Shown here piece after piece: positions 1 to 7,943 of a stretch of DNA of 44,259 bases (position 1 is its first letter; each line of letters begins with the position of its first letter). The stretch is from Lysobacterales bacterium (GTDB taxonomy: Bacteria; Pseudomonadota; Gammaproteobacteria; Xanthomonadales; SZUA-36). The notes beneath the pieces were generated by a model, which saw only the letters and a program-made list of their open reading frames with translations, had not been told where the DNA came from and searched no databases. A program made the position numbers and the translations under genes. The stretch spans positions 1-44,259 of the forward strand of contig JAOZKI010000013.1 in the NCBI GenBank assembly GCA_029935455.1, in the 5' to 3' direction.

Positions 1-802
1 CCTGAAAACGTCGGACCAGCGGGTCGGCGCGGACGTCATCGTCAATAAAGAGTTCACACAGCTCTGCGAAGCTCAAAAGCCAGTAGGGTACTTCAAGCTC
101 CCGAGCGTCCAGACAACGCACTTTGTTTTCCGGGAAGGGTGAGCGGGCCTTGACGCCCATTTCCTTGTCCCCGTATTCCGCATGCATATCCATGATGATG
201 ATATGCGCGGACGGCATGGATCTGAGTGCTGACTGGATCAGTCCGGTTACGGTCCAGGACTTACCGGAGCCCGTTTGGCCCAGTACCGCGGCATGGCGGC
301 CAAAGAACTTGTTGGGATCAAAGTAGACGTCCGTGTTCTTGGAGGCACTGAGCTTGCCCACCTTGTAGCCGCCCTCAACATTGTCAGAAAACATGCGCTC
401 CAGCTGCATGCTCGACAAGGCGTGGATCTCGGACCCTGGGGTTGGGTAGTTGGCCACGCCGCGACGAAAATCACCGCCCATCTCCAATTCGCCCACCGGG
501 CTGAGACGCACCAGATGTTCGATTCGGCCGTCCGGGTCGCGCTCCTGCCACATGCCCTCAACCATCACCACCACATCGTGGCCGTGCTGGGAACATTTCA
601 GATAGGAGCCCACCTGACCGATACGCACCTTGTGCATACCGACCATGCGCTCGGAAACGAACTCACCGCCGGTAGACAGCAATTTACCGATAAATGATTC
701 GCCGCTCACTTCAATTAAGCGGCCAACCAGCGTTTCGGCGTTAGCGCTCTGTGGCTGATTGCTAATGTTCAGGTCGACCTCCGACTGCTTTTCAGTCTGC
801 AT
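1..802 (-). CDS. HerA-like ATP-binding protein (DUF87), 3' end outside window
   Basis: This is the first 267 residues of an open frame that leaves the left edge. A Walker A motif GQTGSGKS sits at about residues 175-182, followed by a hydrophobic strand ending in DMHAEY (about 205-210). That is the usual order in HerA/DUF87 ATPases, where the strand resembles D-x-H-x-EY. The N-terminal 110 residues look like the small beta-barrel that precedes the ATPase core in this family. The ATG at 802 is chosen because AAGGAG lies 6 nt upstream. HerA proteins are hexameric DNA-translocating ATPases; relatives act in DNA-end processing or phage defence with a nuclease partner. Any partner would lie downstream, beyond the edge. 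It is co-directional with the small secreted genes to its right but separated by about 270 bp in which I see no convincing gene. The family is fairly certain, the role is not. Confidence 0.85.
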   Translation of the reverse strand, partial: MQTEKQSEVDLNISNQPQSANAETLVGRLIEVSGESFIGKLLSTGGEFVSERMVGMHKVRIGQVGSYLKCSQHGHDVVVMVEGMWQERDPDGRIEHLVRLSPVGELEMGGDFRRGVANYPTPGSEIHALSSMQLERMFSDNVEGGYKVGKLSASKNTDVYFDPNKFFGRHAAVLGQTGSGKSWTVTGLIQSALRSMPSAHIIIMDMHAEYGDKEMGVKARSPFPENKVRCLDARELEVPYWLLSFAELCELFIDDDVRADPLVRRFQ

Positions 803-1069
803 GCGGCGCTCCTTGCCAAGCGTTCAACCAGCGCCCGGCTGGCTTTTAACAGCGAATCTAGCCTGATCAGGGGCGCGGCGCAAATCAGGGCCGGGACCGG
901 CGTGCCTGGCAGGGACCGAAAGGCAGCGGCAGAAATTGAATCGGACGCGCGATGGTGGCGGCGGAGCTGCCAGGGCGCCGCAGACAAAAGCCGGGCGAAA
1001 GGGAAGCTAGGGCTCGCGCGGCGTGTAGCGCTCGGCTTCCGCCGCGGTCTGTTGTTTCACAACCAGCGT

Positions 1070-1387
1070 TTAGTTGGCCAGGGTGGCGTTGATGCGGAAA
1101 TAAAAGCGACCGCCCTGATCAAACAGGCGTACGCCATTGCCCGCAGACTTGGTCATAAGTACGCGCCCCTGATGCACCCCCGTGCCGGCTTGCTCCAGCG
1201 AAACCTCTACCGCTGCATCAAAAACGCCGTCCGTGGTTACCCGCCAATCCAGCACCCACGGTGCTTGCACTTCGAATTCCGCGCTGACGCGACTCTCGCT
1301 GCCACGAAAACGATAAACCTCTTCTTCAGCGGTCGCCGGCAGCGCCGCACTCAGGGTCAATAACACCAGCAGCAAGCCGCGCTTCAC
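1070..1387 (-). CDS. small secreted protein, unknown function
   Basis: A 105-residue protein with a clear signal peptide: MKRG, then a Leu/Ala-rich core ending ATA at about residue 20. The mature part is about 85 residues and looks beta-rich, with alternating hydrophobic residues and no cysteine. I recognise no family. The start is a GTG whose last two bases are shared with the TGA of the preceding small membrane-protein gene (GTGA overlap). This indicates translational coupling and supports both frames. It is the last of three apparently co-transcribed genes (2404 to 1070). Its composition and codon use match the neighbours. Confidence 0.7.
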   Translation of the reverse strand: MKRGLLLVLLTLSAALPATAEEEVYRFRGSESRVSAEFEVQAPWVLDWRVTTDGVFDAAVEVSLEQAGTGVHQGRVLMTKSAGNGVRLFDQGGRFYFRINATLAN

Positions 1388-1578
1388 GGGGTACCTCCCA
1401 TGGCTGGACCGTCTATCGGCGGAGCCGGAGCGTTCAAACCATCACCGGCTAGCGTGCTGCTGGCGGGCATGAACTGCGGATGCTTGGGGCTGGGATGGCG
1501 GACGAAGTGAACCAGCGCAGCGGCCGCGCCGATAACGATAATCCAGCTAATAGTGCGAAGGGCTCTCATAATATCCAT
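1384..1578 (-). CDS. small single-pass membrane protein, unknown
   Basis: A 64-residue protein, or 61 if the ATG at 1569 is used. One hydrophobic segment near the N-terminus (about residues 8-25: ISWIIVIGAAAALVHF) is followed by a basic stretch and a Pro/Ala/Gly-rich tail, suggesting a single membrane anchor with a short soluble tail. No good ribosome binding site is visible before either ATG. The evidence that it is a gene is positional: it fills the 46-nt-spaced gap after the upstream secreted-protein gene, and its TGA overlaps the GTG start of the next gene. I do not recognise the family. Confidence 0.5.
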   Translation of the reverse strand: MDIMRALRTISWIIVIGAAAALVHFVRHPSPKHPQFMPASSTLAGDGLNAPAPPIDGPAMGGTP

Positions 1579-1624
1579 GCTTGGGGCCGTTTCATCGGAC
1601 TGCAAGGGCTGCAGCGTACCTGGT

Positions 1625-2404
1625 TTAAGGTTCTGCCACCGGGGGCGCGGCCACCAACAGAGGCAGCATCCGCTCCGGAGGGGGGCTAAACACCAGGGTC
1701 GGATTGGCGGCATACAGGTCCGCGTCACGCGGTAGGGGAAGCTGACCGGCCGCATTAACGGGCAGATTCGCATCCTGACCCAGTTCCAGCAGCCAGACTT
1801 CAGCAGCAGCGCCGGCGGGAAATTCCAACAGGAGACCATCAACCCGGCGTGGGGGCATGCCCAGGGCCGCATCAATGGGGCGCAAGGCCTTGTTGAGCTG
1901 GTTCATGCTCTCCCAAAGCCAGCGATACCTGACCCGCTCGCCGGAAAAGCGGGTCAGCAGGTAACTGACACGCATCTCCAGACTGTCGGCGGGCTGATTG
2001 GTGATCAGCTGGGCATCGCCTTGCTGCCAGGCCGGATTAACCGGAATCACCACGTCGCCTTTAGCGCCGACGGGAATATCGATGCGGCTGTCCTCATGCA
2101 CCAGCGTCAAGCGCAGGTCTGCGGGCGCCGCACCGACACGGGAGGTCAGAAGCGCGACGGCGTCCACGCGGGTTAGTGATTTGGTGGACTGCATGGCCAC
2201 CAGCATGGGATAGAGATCGCGATAGGCAATGCGTGCCAGAGCCGGTTCCAGCCCAGGTTCTTGCTGCGGCCCAGCGAGCATGGTTCCGGTCGCGGTTGCT
2301 GGGCTCATGGGCGACTGCAACAGTTGCTCGATCCGGAAGCCGAACGACCCGGCCAGCAGCCAGGCCAGTGACAGCAACACCACAGTCAAGCTAACGGTAC
2401 GCAT
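1625..2404 (-). CDS. membrane-anchored or secreted hypothetical protein
   Basis: A 259-residue protein. Residues 1-22 form a hydrophobic N-terminal segment (MRTVSLTVVLLSLAWLLAGS), either a signal anchor or a signal peptide. The rest is soluble, with two beta-rich parts separated by a helical part around residues 130-175. I see no catalytic motif and recognise no family. The ATG at 2404 is preferred over a longer in-frame start because AAGGGA lies about 8 nt upstream and the hydrophobic segment then starts at residue 4. It is the first gene of a three-gene group with the two small proteins downstream. It begins 142 bp after the end of psuG on the same strand, so it may have its own promoter. 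Confidence 0.65.
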   Translation of the reverse strand: MRTVSLTVVLLSLAWLLAGSFGFRIEQLLQSPMSPATATGTMLAGPQQEPGLEPALARIAYRDLYPMLVAMQSTKSLTRVDAVALLTSRVGAAPADLRLTLVHEDSRIDIPVGAKGDVVIPVNPAWQQGDAQLITNQPADSLEMRVSYLLTRFSGERVRYRWLWESMNQLNKALRPIDAALGMPPRRVDGLLLEFPAGAAAEVWLLELGQDANLPVNAAGQLPLPRDADLYAANPTLVFSPPPERMLPLLVAAPPVAEP

Positions 2405-2546
2405 GCAGAGATCCCTTATTGGTGTAGCGGTGGCAGCGCCAGGGCGCCACGGTGGCCGCACGTTTCATTGCTATGGGGCACCACGTTATAGCGGGATGGG
2501 CGCCCTGCGGCAAGTGACCTCGGGTCACCGGGAGCACCCTGCCCGC

Positions 2547-3512
2547 TTAACACTGACGCTGATCAGCGGGCATCTTCTGTAGTGCGCCGTAGGCCACAGC
2601 CACCTCACCCGCCAAACGCGCGTTAGCCACCATTAATGCCTGATTGGCAGCCAGGCAGGCACCGCCGGTCGCTTCCAGCACCCGCTCCAGCAGATAGGGC
2701 GTGAGGGCTTTTCCCGCCACACCGGCGGCCTTGGCTTGCCGCAGCGCCCGCTGAATGTAAACTTCCACTTCGCTGGCAGGCAGCTCCTGCTCAGCAGCTA
2801 CCGCTTGTGTGACCAGCACACCCCCACGAGCGCCCAGAGACCAGTGCGCGGCGGCGGTGGCGGCGATGGCCGCTGGCGACTCCAGCCGCGCATCAACCCG
2901 GAACCCACTGCTGCGTGACCAGAACGCCGGTAGTTCGTCGGTTCCGTAGCCCAGGACCGGTACGCCCTGCGTCTCCAGCACCTCAAGGGTCAATCCGAGA
3001 TCCAGGATCGCCTTGGGGCCAGCACAGACCACACCGACCGGGCTGCGCGCCAATTCCAGCAGATCGGCGGACTGGTCGAAGTTCTCCTGCGCCCCACGAT
3101 GGACCCCGCCAATACCCCCGGTGGCGAACCAGGCAATGCCAACGCGCGCCGCAACGCGCATGGTTGCTGCCACCGTGGTACCGCCACTGGCGGTCTGCAT
3201 CAAGGCTGGCGCGAGGTCACGCACGCTGCACTTGCGCAGGCGCTCGGGGTGATGTGCCGCCGCCCGCGCCAGCGTCTCCAGCTCATCCTCACTCAGTCCG
3301 ACCCGAATCACGCCATCCAGCATGGCAATGGTGGCTGGCACGGCGCCCGCATCATGCACGGCGCGCTGGGCGTCCCGGGCGGTCTCAAAGTTCACCGGCC
3401 AGGGCATGCCATGGGTAATGATGGTGGACTCGAGAGCAACGATCGGCCGCCCCGCATCCAGCGCCTCACGCACCGGCACTGCCAGCTGGATCAACTCCGG
3501 TAAAGGGTTCAA
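2547..3512 (-). CDS. psuG: pseudouridine-5'-phosphate glycosidase PsuG
   Basis: A 321-residue protein matching the PsuG (YeiN/IndA-type) family along its length. It has the family N-terminal signature ALESTIITHGMPWPVN at about residues 26-41 and the glycine-rich FATGGIGGVHRGA stretch in the middle. PsuG reversibly splits pseudouridine 5'-phosphate into uracil and ribose 5-phosphate, in the cytoplasm, with a divalent metal. The usual partner kinase PsuK is not next to it or anywhere in this window. The start is TTG, sharing bases with the TGA of the sirtuin gene upstream (TTGA overlap). GAGG lies about 8 nt upstream of the TTG, so the two genes should be translationally coupled. Length is normal for the family. 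Confidence 0.93.
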   Translation of the reverse strand: MNPLPELIQLAVPVREALDAGRPIVALESTIITHGMPWPVNFETARDAQRAVHDAGAVPATIAMLDGVIRVGLSEDELETLARAAAHHPERLRKCSVRDLAPALMQTASGGTTVAATMRVAARVGIAWFATGGIGGVHRGAQENFDQSADLLELARSPVGVVCAGPKAILDLGLTLEVLETQGVPVLGYGTDELPAFWSRSSGFRVDARLESPAAIAATAAAHWSLGARGGVLVTQAVAAEQELPASEVEVYIQRALRQAKAAGVAGKALTPYLLERVLEATGGACLAANQALMVANARLAGEVAVAYGALQKMPADQRQC

Positions 3513-4354
3513 TGGGCCAGCCTCAGGGATCCTTGGGCGGGATCAAGCTGCTGCACCAAGGCCGCCAGTGCCTGAGCGCCGTCCATGGGCAATTTCAGGG
3601 TCGCGATCTCATCAGCGCGCGTGGTGCCTCGATTGATAATTGCCAAAGGCTTGCCCGCCTCCACCGCTTGCCGACAAAAACGATAGCCGGAATACACCAT
3701 GAGCGACGAGCCCACCACCAGCACAGCGTCGGCCTCCTCTACCGCCTGCTGGACTTTTGCCACCCGCTCCCGCGGCACACTACCACCAAAAAATACCACC
3801 GCTGGCATCAACATACCGCCGCAGGCGCGACATGCCGGCACCTGAAAATTCGCCACCCAGTGATCAGCAACTTCCGCGTCACCGTCGGGTCGAATCTCAG
3901 CCTGAAAGCTGGCGTAGCCTGGGTTTAACTCCTGCAGCTCTTCTTGCACCACATGACGATCCACCGTAAGACCGCAGCTACGACACTGTACCTGGTCCAG
4001 CCGCCCATGCAGGTCGACCACACGCTGGGAGCCAGCATGCTGATGTAGACGATCCACATTCTGCGTCACCAGCAAGGACACATGGCCCAGCGCCTCCAGC
4101 TGAGCCAGCGCCCGGTGTGCGGCGTTAGGCCGGGATCGCGCCACGTAGGACCAGCCATTCATACTGCGTGCCCAGTAACGCTGGCGCTTGGCATGCTGCT
4201 GGATGAATTCCATGTGTTGGATCGGGTCGCTGCGTTGCCAACGACCGGCGTCATCCCGATAGGTCGGAATACCAGAGCCAACGGAGATTCCGGCGCCCGT
4301 GAGCACAAGCAGGCGCGGGCAGTCAGCAATAAGGTGGACGAGCGCTTCGATCAT
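3509..4354 (-). CDS. Sir2-family NAD-dependent protein deacylase, SIRT4-like (class II)
   Basis: A 281-residue sirtuin. The NAD-binding GAGIS and SGIPTYRD motifs are at about residues 20-34, TQNVD at 98-102, and the catalytic histidine of DLHG at 116. The four zinc cysteines are C124, C127, C175 and C178. The mid-protein pattern (IQH, RQRYWAR, NGW, the long insert before the second CxxC, VVFFGG, VYSGYRF) is that of class II sirtuins such as SIRT4, not of the short class III CobB type. Sirtuins use NAD to remove acyl groups from lysine, releasing nicotinamide and O-acyl-ADP-ribose; SIRT4 relatives also have lipoamidase and ADP-ribosyltransferase activity. It overlaps psuG by 4 nt. No Shine-Dalgarno sequence precedes the ATG, and a TATACT box lies 6 nt upstream, so the transcript may be leaderless. 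Confidence 0.92.
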   Translation of the reverse strand: MIEALVHLIADCPRLLVLTGAGISVGSGIPTYRDDAGRWQRSDPIQHMEFIQQHAKRQRYWARSMNGWSYVARSRPNAAHRALAQLEALGHVSLLVTQNVDRLHQHAGSQRVVDLHGRLDQVQCRSCGLTVDRHVVQEELQELNPGYASFQAEIRPDGDAEVADHWVANFQVPACRACGGMLMPAVVFFGGSVPRERVAKVQQAVEEADAVLVVGSSLMVYSGYRFCRQAVEAGKPLAIINRGTTRADEIATLKLPMDGAQALAALVQQLDPAQGSLRLAH

Positions 4355-4360
4355 ATGCGC

Positions 4361-4389
4361 AGTATAGGCGCGCGCCGTGCACGCACCAT
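4361..4389 (-). promoter_or_regulatory. possible promoter of the sirtuin-psuG pair (leaderless?)
   Basis: On the minus strand a perfect TATACT sits at 4366-4361, ending 6 nt before the ATG of the sirtuin gene. Transcription would then start at or within a base of the start codon. The -35 hexamer at 17-bp spacing (ATGGTG) is poor, so this rests mainly on the -10 box and the absence of a ribosome binding site. Confidence 0.35.
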
Positions 4390-4426
4390 GAAGCCCCCCG
4401 GGCGGCCGCTAGCGCAGGCGCAGGCC

Positions 4427-4849
4427 CTAAACCCCGAAGGCAGCCAACACGAGGCAGGTGACCACGATGGCGGTCAAGGTCAATCGCAGGGTTAGGAACC
4501 ACTGCGGCGAGAGCCCCGCACGTTTGAGCATGAAGTCGTTGGCAAGCGCCGCCAGAAAAGCGCAGGCGAGCAGTATCAGCCCGGCTAACGGTGGTAGTAA
4601 AAGCGCCAGCCAGGCCGCAAAAAAGGGCACCATGCTGGCCAGGTAAATGGGCCGCCGGGTGAGCTTTTCGTCCACCGCCAGACCCCAGGTGATCCCACCG
4701 AGAAAGGACAAAATCACCGCGCCATAGGCCAGCAAGGCCGTCATCACGAACGCCCGCCAGGAGCCAGGACCGGCCAGACTGAGGCCCGTTAGCGCCACAA
4801 AAGGAATCAGCCCTCCCAGGCCCAGTAGCGTTGGTGTGGTTTGTTTCAT
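4427..4849 (-). CDS. DUF3429 inner-membrane protein
   Basis: A 140-residue, strongly hydrophobic protein with about four to five membrane segments, matching the DUF3429 family in length and pattern (early LLGLGGLIPF, then SFLGGITWG at about 47-55). The family's function is unknown. The ATG overlaps the TAA of ubiG by one base (TAATG), so it is almost certainly translated from the ubiG message. The coupling to a ubiquinone-biosynthesis gene could suggest a role near membrane or quinone metabolism, but that is inference only. About 70 bp separate it from the sirtuin gene downstream. Confidence 0.85.
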   Translation of the reverse strand: MKQTTPTLLGLGGLIPFVALTGLSLAGPGSWRAFVMTALLAYGAVILSFLGGITWGLAVDEKLTRRPIYLASMVPFFAAWLALLLPPLAGLILLACAFLAALANDFMLKRAGLSPQWFLTLRLTLTAIVVTCLVLAAFGV

Positions 4850-5670
4850 TACAGATCTCTCCCTGCCAGCCCTGCGGTCGGAGTCGACGCGCTGCGCGCT
4901 GGCGCAACCGGATCGCGGGCAGCACTCAGCATGTAATTAATGCGCAGGGAGCGGCACAGATGCAAACTGCGGCGCAGGGGGTTAACCCGCACGCCAGTGC
5001 TGTCCAGTACCTGCAGGGCATCACGCTCCAGTAGTGCCGCCACCTCAGCCGGTTTGCGCAGCAGCTGATAGCGGTGCGTGCCCCGGGGTAGCCAGCGCAA
5101 CACGACCTCAGCACCGAAAATCGCCACCAGCCAGGCCAACGGGTTTCGGTTAATGGTCGCTACAAACATGATGCCTTGCGGTTTCAGCAGCGCACAGGCC
5201 GCGGCCATAAAGCCCGGCAGATCTGCCACATGCTCCACCACCTCCATGTTCAGCACCCCGTCATAAGCAGGGCCGCGCTGCTGCAGGGCCTCTGCGGTCA
5301 CCCATTCATAGCGCAGGGACAGGCCCTGCCCTTCAGCATGCTCTGAGGCGATGGCGATATTGCGCTCCACCACATCAATGCCATGCACATCCGCTCCCAG
5401 TCGAGCCATGGACTCCGCGAGGATGCCGCCACCGCAGCCAATGTCGAGCAGAGCCAAACCCTGCAGTGGCAACGGCGCCTGCGGATCGCGGCCAAAATGC
5501 TGGCACAGCCGCTGCTTGATCCAGGGCACGCGCAAATCATTCAGTTTGTGCAGCGGCCAGAACGGCCCCTGGGGATCCCACCAAGTGGCGGCAAAACGAC
5601 GATAGTGCGCGACTTCACGCGGATCGACGCTGGTCGCCGCTGGCAGTTCCTTGTGCCTTGTGTCACTCAT
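4849..5670 (-). CDS. ubiG: UbiG, ubiquinone O-methyltransferase
   Basis: A 273-residue SAM-dependent methyltransferase. The UbiG/Coq3 signature FAATWWDPQGPFWPLHKLN lies at about 26-44. Motif I LLDIGCGGGILAE is at 74-86, then GIDV, and NMEVVEHV (post-II) in the middle. UbiG carries out both O-methylation steps of ubiquinone synthesis (2-polyprenyl-6-hydroxyphenol and 3-demethylubiquinone) in the cytoplasm at the membrane face. At 273 residues it is longer than the usual 230-245. The extra residues are a short N-terminal leader and an Ala/Pro-rich C-terminal tail with no evident motif. It is the first gene of a two-gene unit with DUF3429. Confidence 0.92.
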   Translation of the reverse strand: MSDTRHKELPAATSVDPREVAHYRRFAATWWDPQGPFWPLHKLNDLRVPWIKQRLCQHFGRDPQAPLPLQGLALLDIGCGGGILAESMARLGADVHGIDVVERNIAIASEHAEGQGLSLRYEWVTAEALQQRGPAYDGVLNMEVVEHVADLPGFMAAACALLKPQGIMFVATINRNPLAWLVAIFGAEVVLRWLPRGTHRYQLLRKPAEVAALLERDALQVLDSTGVRVNPLRRSLHLCRSLRINYMLSAARDPVAPARSASTPTAGLAGRDL

Positions 5671-5842
5671 TCAAACACTCCCGAGCATGATATGGCTGGT
5701 GCTGAAGGATGGATAGACCGATTGACGCTACGCTGCGCCCTGCCAGGCTACGGTTCTCCGTGGACCGCAGCCCGACATCTTGCGTTGACCTGTCTATCAT
5801 GTGGATGCCGATCATCGTCCTTCAACCCCAGAGGAGCAAACC

Positions 5843-6440
5843 ATGCACCGCGATTTCTCGCCCCTAGCCCAAAGCTCGCCGCGTGCACGCTGAACGCCCG
5901 GCCATCGCCGGCCTGCCCGCTCAGTGCTGGCAGCGGCTTGAGCAGGCCGCCGCCAGTGCTGATGACCCCTGGCATACACCCGCCCTGGCCAATTTGGACA
6001 AGGACGGCCCGCAGGTTCGATGCGTGGTGCTGCGCGCCGTGAGCGCGGCCGAGCGCACGCTGATATGCCATACAGATATCCGCTCCCCGAAGGCACGCGC
6101 GCTGGCCGCTGATCCCCGCGTGAGCTGGCTGTTCTATGACCCGGTGGCACGGTTGCAACTGCGCGCCAAGGGCACCGCGGAGCAGCTGCATAGTGGCGCG
6201 TTTGCGGAGCAGCAATGGCACGCGCTGCACGCCGGTTCCCAGGCACTCTACGGGCAAGACGGCCCGCCGGGAATGGCACTTACCGAGGGCCAGTCCGCCG
6301 GTCAGGAGCGTACGCACTTTCTGGCATTGCGCTGTCAGATTGAACAGCTGGACTGGCTACAGCTCGGACGGCAGGCGCACTGGCGGGCCGCCCTGCGGTG
6401 GCGCGGCGGACAATGGCAGGCGCAATGGATCAATCCCTGA
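5843..6440 (+). CDS. pyridoxamine-phosphate-oxidase-like FMN-binding split-barrel protein; start disrupted or unusual
   Basis: The main frame, from a GTG at 5883 to 6440 (185 codons), encodes an FMN split-barrel protein. It has WQRLEQ, DPWHTPALA, VVLRAV and SPKARALAADPRVSWLFYDP in the order seen in pyridoxamine 5'-phosphate oxidase-like proteins of the Alr4036 type. They bind FMN and probably act as cytoplasmic oxidoreductases; the substrate is unknown. The best ribosome binding site (GAGGAG) lies upstream of an ATG at 5843 in another frame. That frame reads 16 codons (MHRDFSPLAQ...) to a TGA at 5891-5893, overlapping the GTG. Either one base is in error or mutated (a +1 shift would join them), or the short frame is a leader whose translation delivers ribosomes to the GTG. 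The stop overlaps the start of the next gene. Confidence 0.8.
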
Positions 6441-7168
6441 ACGGCGGCACCTTGCTGCTACCGGCAACGGGCGAGCGCATTGCTTACACGGTGACGCACC
6501 GTGCGCGAGTGACCCGACGTATGCATCTTGGCCTGGACGCCGCGGGCGACCTGCTAGTGACGGTACCGAGAAACTGGCCACTTCAGCAGGTACATGAGCT
6601 GCTGTTGCTGCACCTGCCTGGCATCCAGCGCTCTCTGAGCCGCCTGCGAGAGCAACAGCTGCCACCGCTGCGCTGGCGTGACGGCGCCCAACACCTGTTC
6701 CAGGGGCAACTATTGGCGCTGCAACTCCAGCAACGACCGGGGCGCGGCGTGCAAGTGACCATCGCCGGAGACAGGCTGCTGATCAGCGGTGAAAGGCTTG
6801 ACTCTGACCGCGTGCAAGCCGCCATGGCCGCGTTCTATCATCGTGCGGCCAGCGCCAAGTTCGCATGCAGGCTGCAACATCACCAGCAGCGCGCGCCCTG
6901 GGCCCAGGGCCGACCGTTGCGCCTGGCCCTGAGACGTATGCGCCGCACCTGGGGTACCTGCAATCACGAAGGAGTGATCCGCCTGAATACCCACTTGATA
7001 AAAGCGCCCACGCCACTACTGGATTATGTGATCTGTCACGAGCTGTGCCATTTGCGGGAGATGAATCACAGTACGGCTTTCTATGCGCTGCAGAGCGAGC
7101 TATATCCCGACTGGCAGGCCCAGCGCCAGGCTCTGAAAACGCAGGGCCACCGCTATTTGCAGATGTAG
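6425..7168 (+). CDS. YgjP-like metal-dependent hydrolase (DUF45, M48-type zincin)
   Basis: A 247-residue protein. The C-terminal third carries the zincin motif HELCH at about residues 205-209, with the third ligand probably the His of MNHS (about 215). Just before it are WGTCN and IRLNTHLIKAP. This is the order of the YgjP/WLM-SprT-like DUF45 family of small cytoplasmic metallopeptidases; the substrate is unknown. The N-terminal 190 residues are the usual beta-rich DUF45 region. The ATG at 6425 overlaps the end of the FMN-protein gene (stop at 6438-6440), so the two are coupled. A GTG at 6398 is possible but lies deeper inside the upstream gene. Confidence 0.85.
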   Translation: MDQSLNGGTLLLPATGERIAYTVTHRARVTRRMHLGLDAAGDLLVTVPRNWPLQQVHELLLLHLPGIQRSLSRLREQQLPPLRWRDGAQHLFQGQLLALQLQQRPGRGVQVTIAGDRLLISGERLDSDRVQAAMAAFYHRAASAKFACRLQHHQQRAPWAQGRPLRLALRRMRRTWGTCNHEGVIRLNTHLIKAPTPLLDYVICHELCHLREMNHSTAFYALQSELYPDWQAQRQALKTQGHRYLQM

Positions 7169-7261
7169 CCTATGCACACTGACCAGCAGCACCCGCAGCA
7201 CCCAGCGTGTTAACGTGGGCTCAGAGAGGCCGCCAGGCGCCAAGCTGTCCAGGACCATGTT

Positions 7262-7807
7262 ATGACCAATCCGGAGCAACACATTGAGCTCGTGCGACTG
7301 CTGCAGGAAACCGCAGCCGTAGGGGGCGAGCACAGCGGCGCTAGCCGCGACCCGGAATGGCCACTCCAATACGCCCGTTCGCTGCAGGCGCCCCTGTCCC
7401 AATTACTGGGCGTGAGCGTGACTCAAAGCCGCCTTACGCAATGGCTATTGAGCGCCGAGGAAGCCCACAAAGCACGGGCGCCGGAACGCAGTTGGGCAGA
7501 TTTTTACGCGCAGCGACTGCTCGAGCATCATGCGGCCAGCAACACTGCCAGCGAAGATCGGTTGACTCTTTATTACCAACCTCTGTGCCTGTACTGCCGA
7601 CGCGTCATGCAGCTGATGCAGCGCTTGCAACTCGACCACATCGAACTGCGCAACACGCTGCTCGAACCGGACGCCAGAGCCGCCCTGCTGGGGGCGCGTG
7701 GCCGCGCTACCGTCCCGGTTCTCCACATCCAAACGCCGGACGATGAAGAACGTTGGATGCCGGAATCTGCGGACATCATTCACTACCTCAAAGAAATGTA
7801 TGCCTAG
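7262..7807 (+). CDS. glutaredoxin-domain protein with an unrecognised N-terminal half
   Basis: A 181-residue protein. Residues 100-180 are a glutaredoxin/GST-N type thioredoxin fold: LTLYYQPLCLYC with the redox pair C109-x-x-C112, a TVPVL cis-proline motif at about 150, and a C-terminal ESADIIHYL helix. The first 100 residues are helical, with no motif I recognise. This domain probably reduces disulfides or glutathione adducts in the cytoplasm; no signal peptide is present. It lies 93 bp after the metallopeptidase gene on the same strand, so co-transcription is possible. The ribosome binding site is weak and the start is reasonably but not firmly placed. Confidence 0.8.
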   Translation: MTNPEQHIELVRLLQETAAVGGEHSGASRDPEWPLQYARSLQAPLSQLLGVSVTQSRLTQWLLSAEEAHKARAPERSWADFYAQRLLEHHAASNTASEDRLTLYYQPLCLYCRRVMQLMQRLQLDHIELRNTLLEPDARAALLGARGRATVPVLHIQTPDDEERWMPESADIIHYLKEMYA

Positions 7808-7943
7808 GCGCCCTGCCCCGCCCGAACGTTCCACCACAACCGCCCACGGTTCCTCCAGCAAACCACCCACCAACTTTTTCTCGTTTCGCTTGTAGATAGG
7901 AGTAAGAAACCAGAACGGGCCCCGGCCCAAGCGATACGAACCC

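Noticed and set aside
1-4354. A Sir2-HerA phage-defence pair (both families are present on the same strand).
   Set aside because: The sirtuin is a full SIRT4-type deacylase coupled to psuG and is separated from the ATPase by four unrelated genes and 2.7 kb. Defence Sir2-HerA genes are adjacent and the Sir2 is of a different type.
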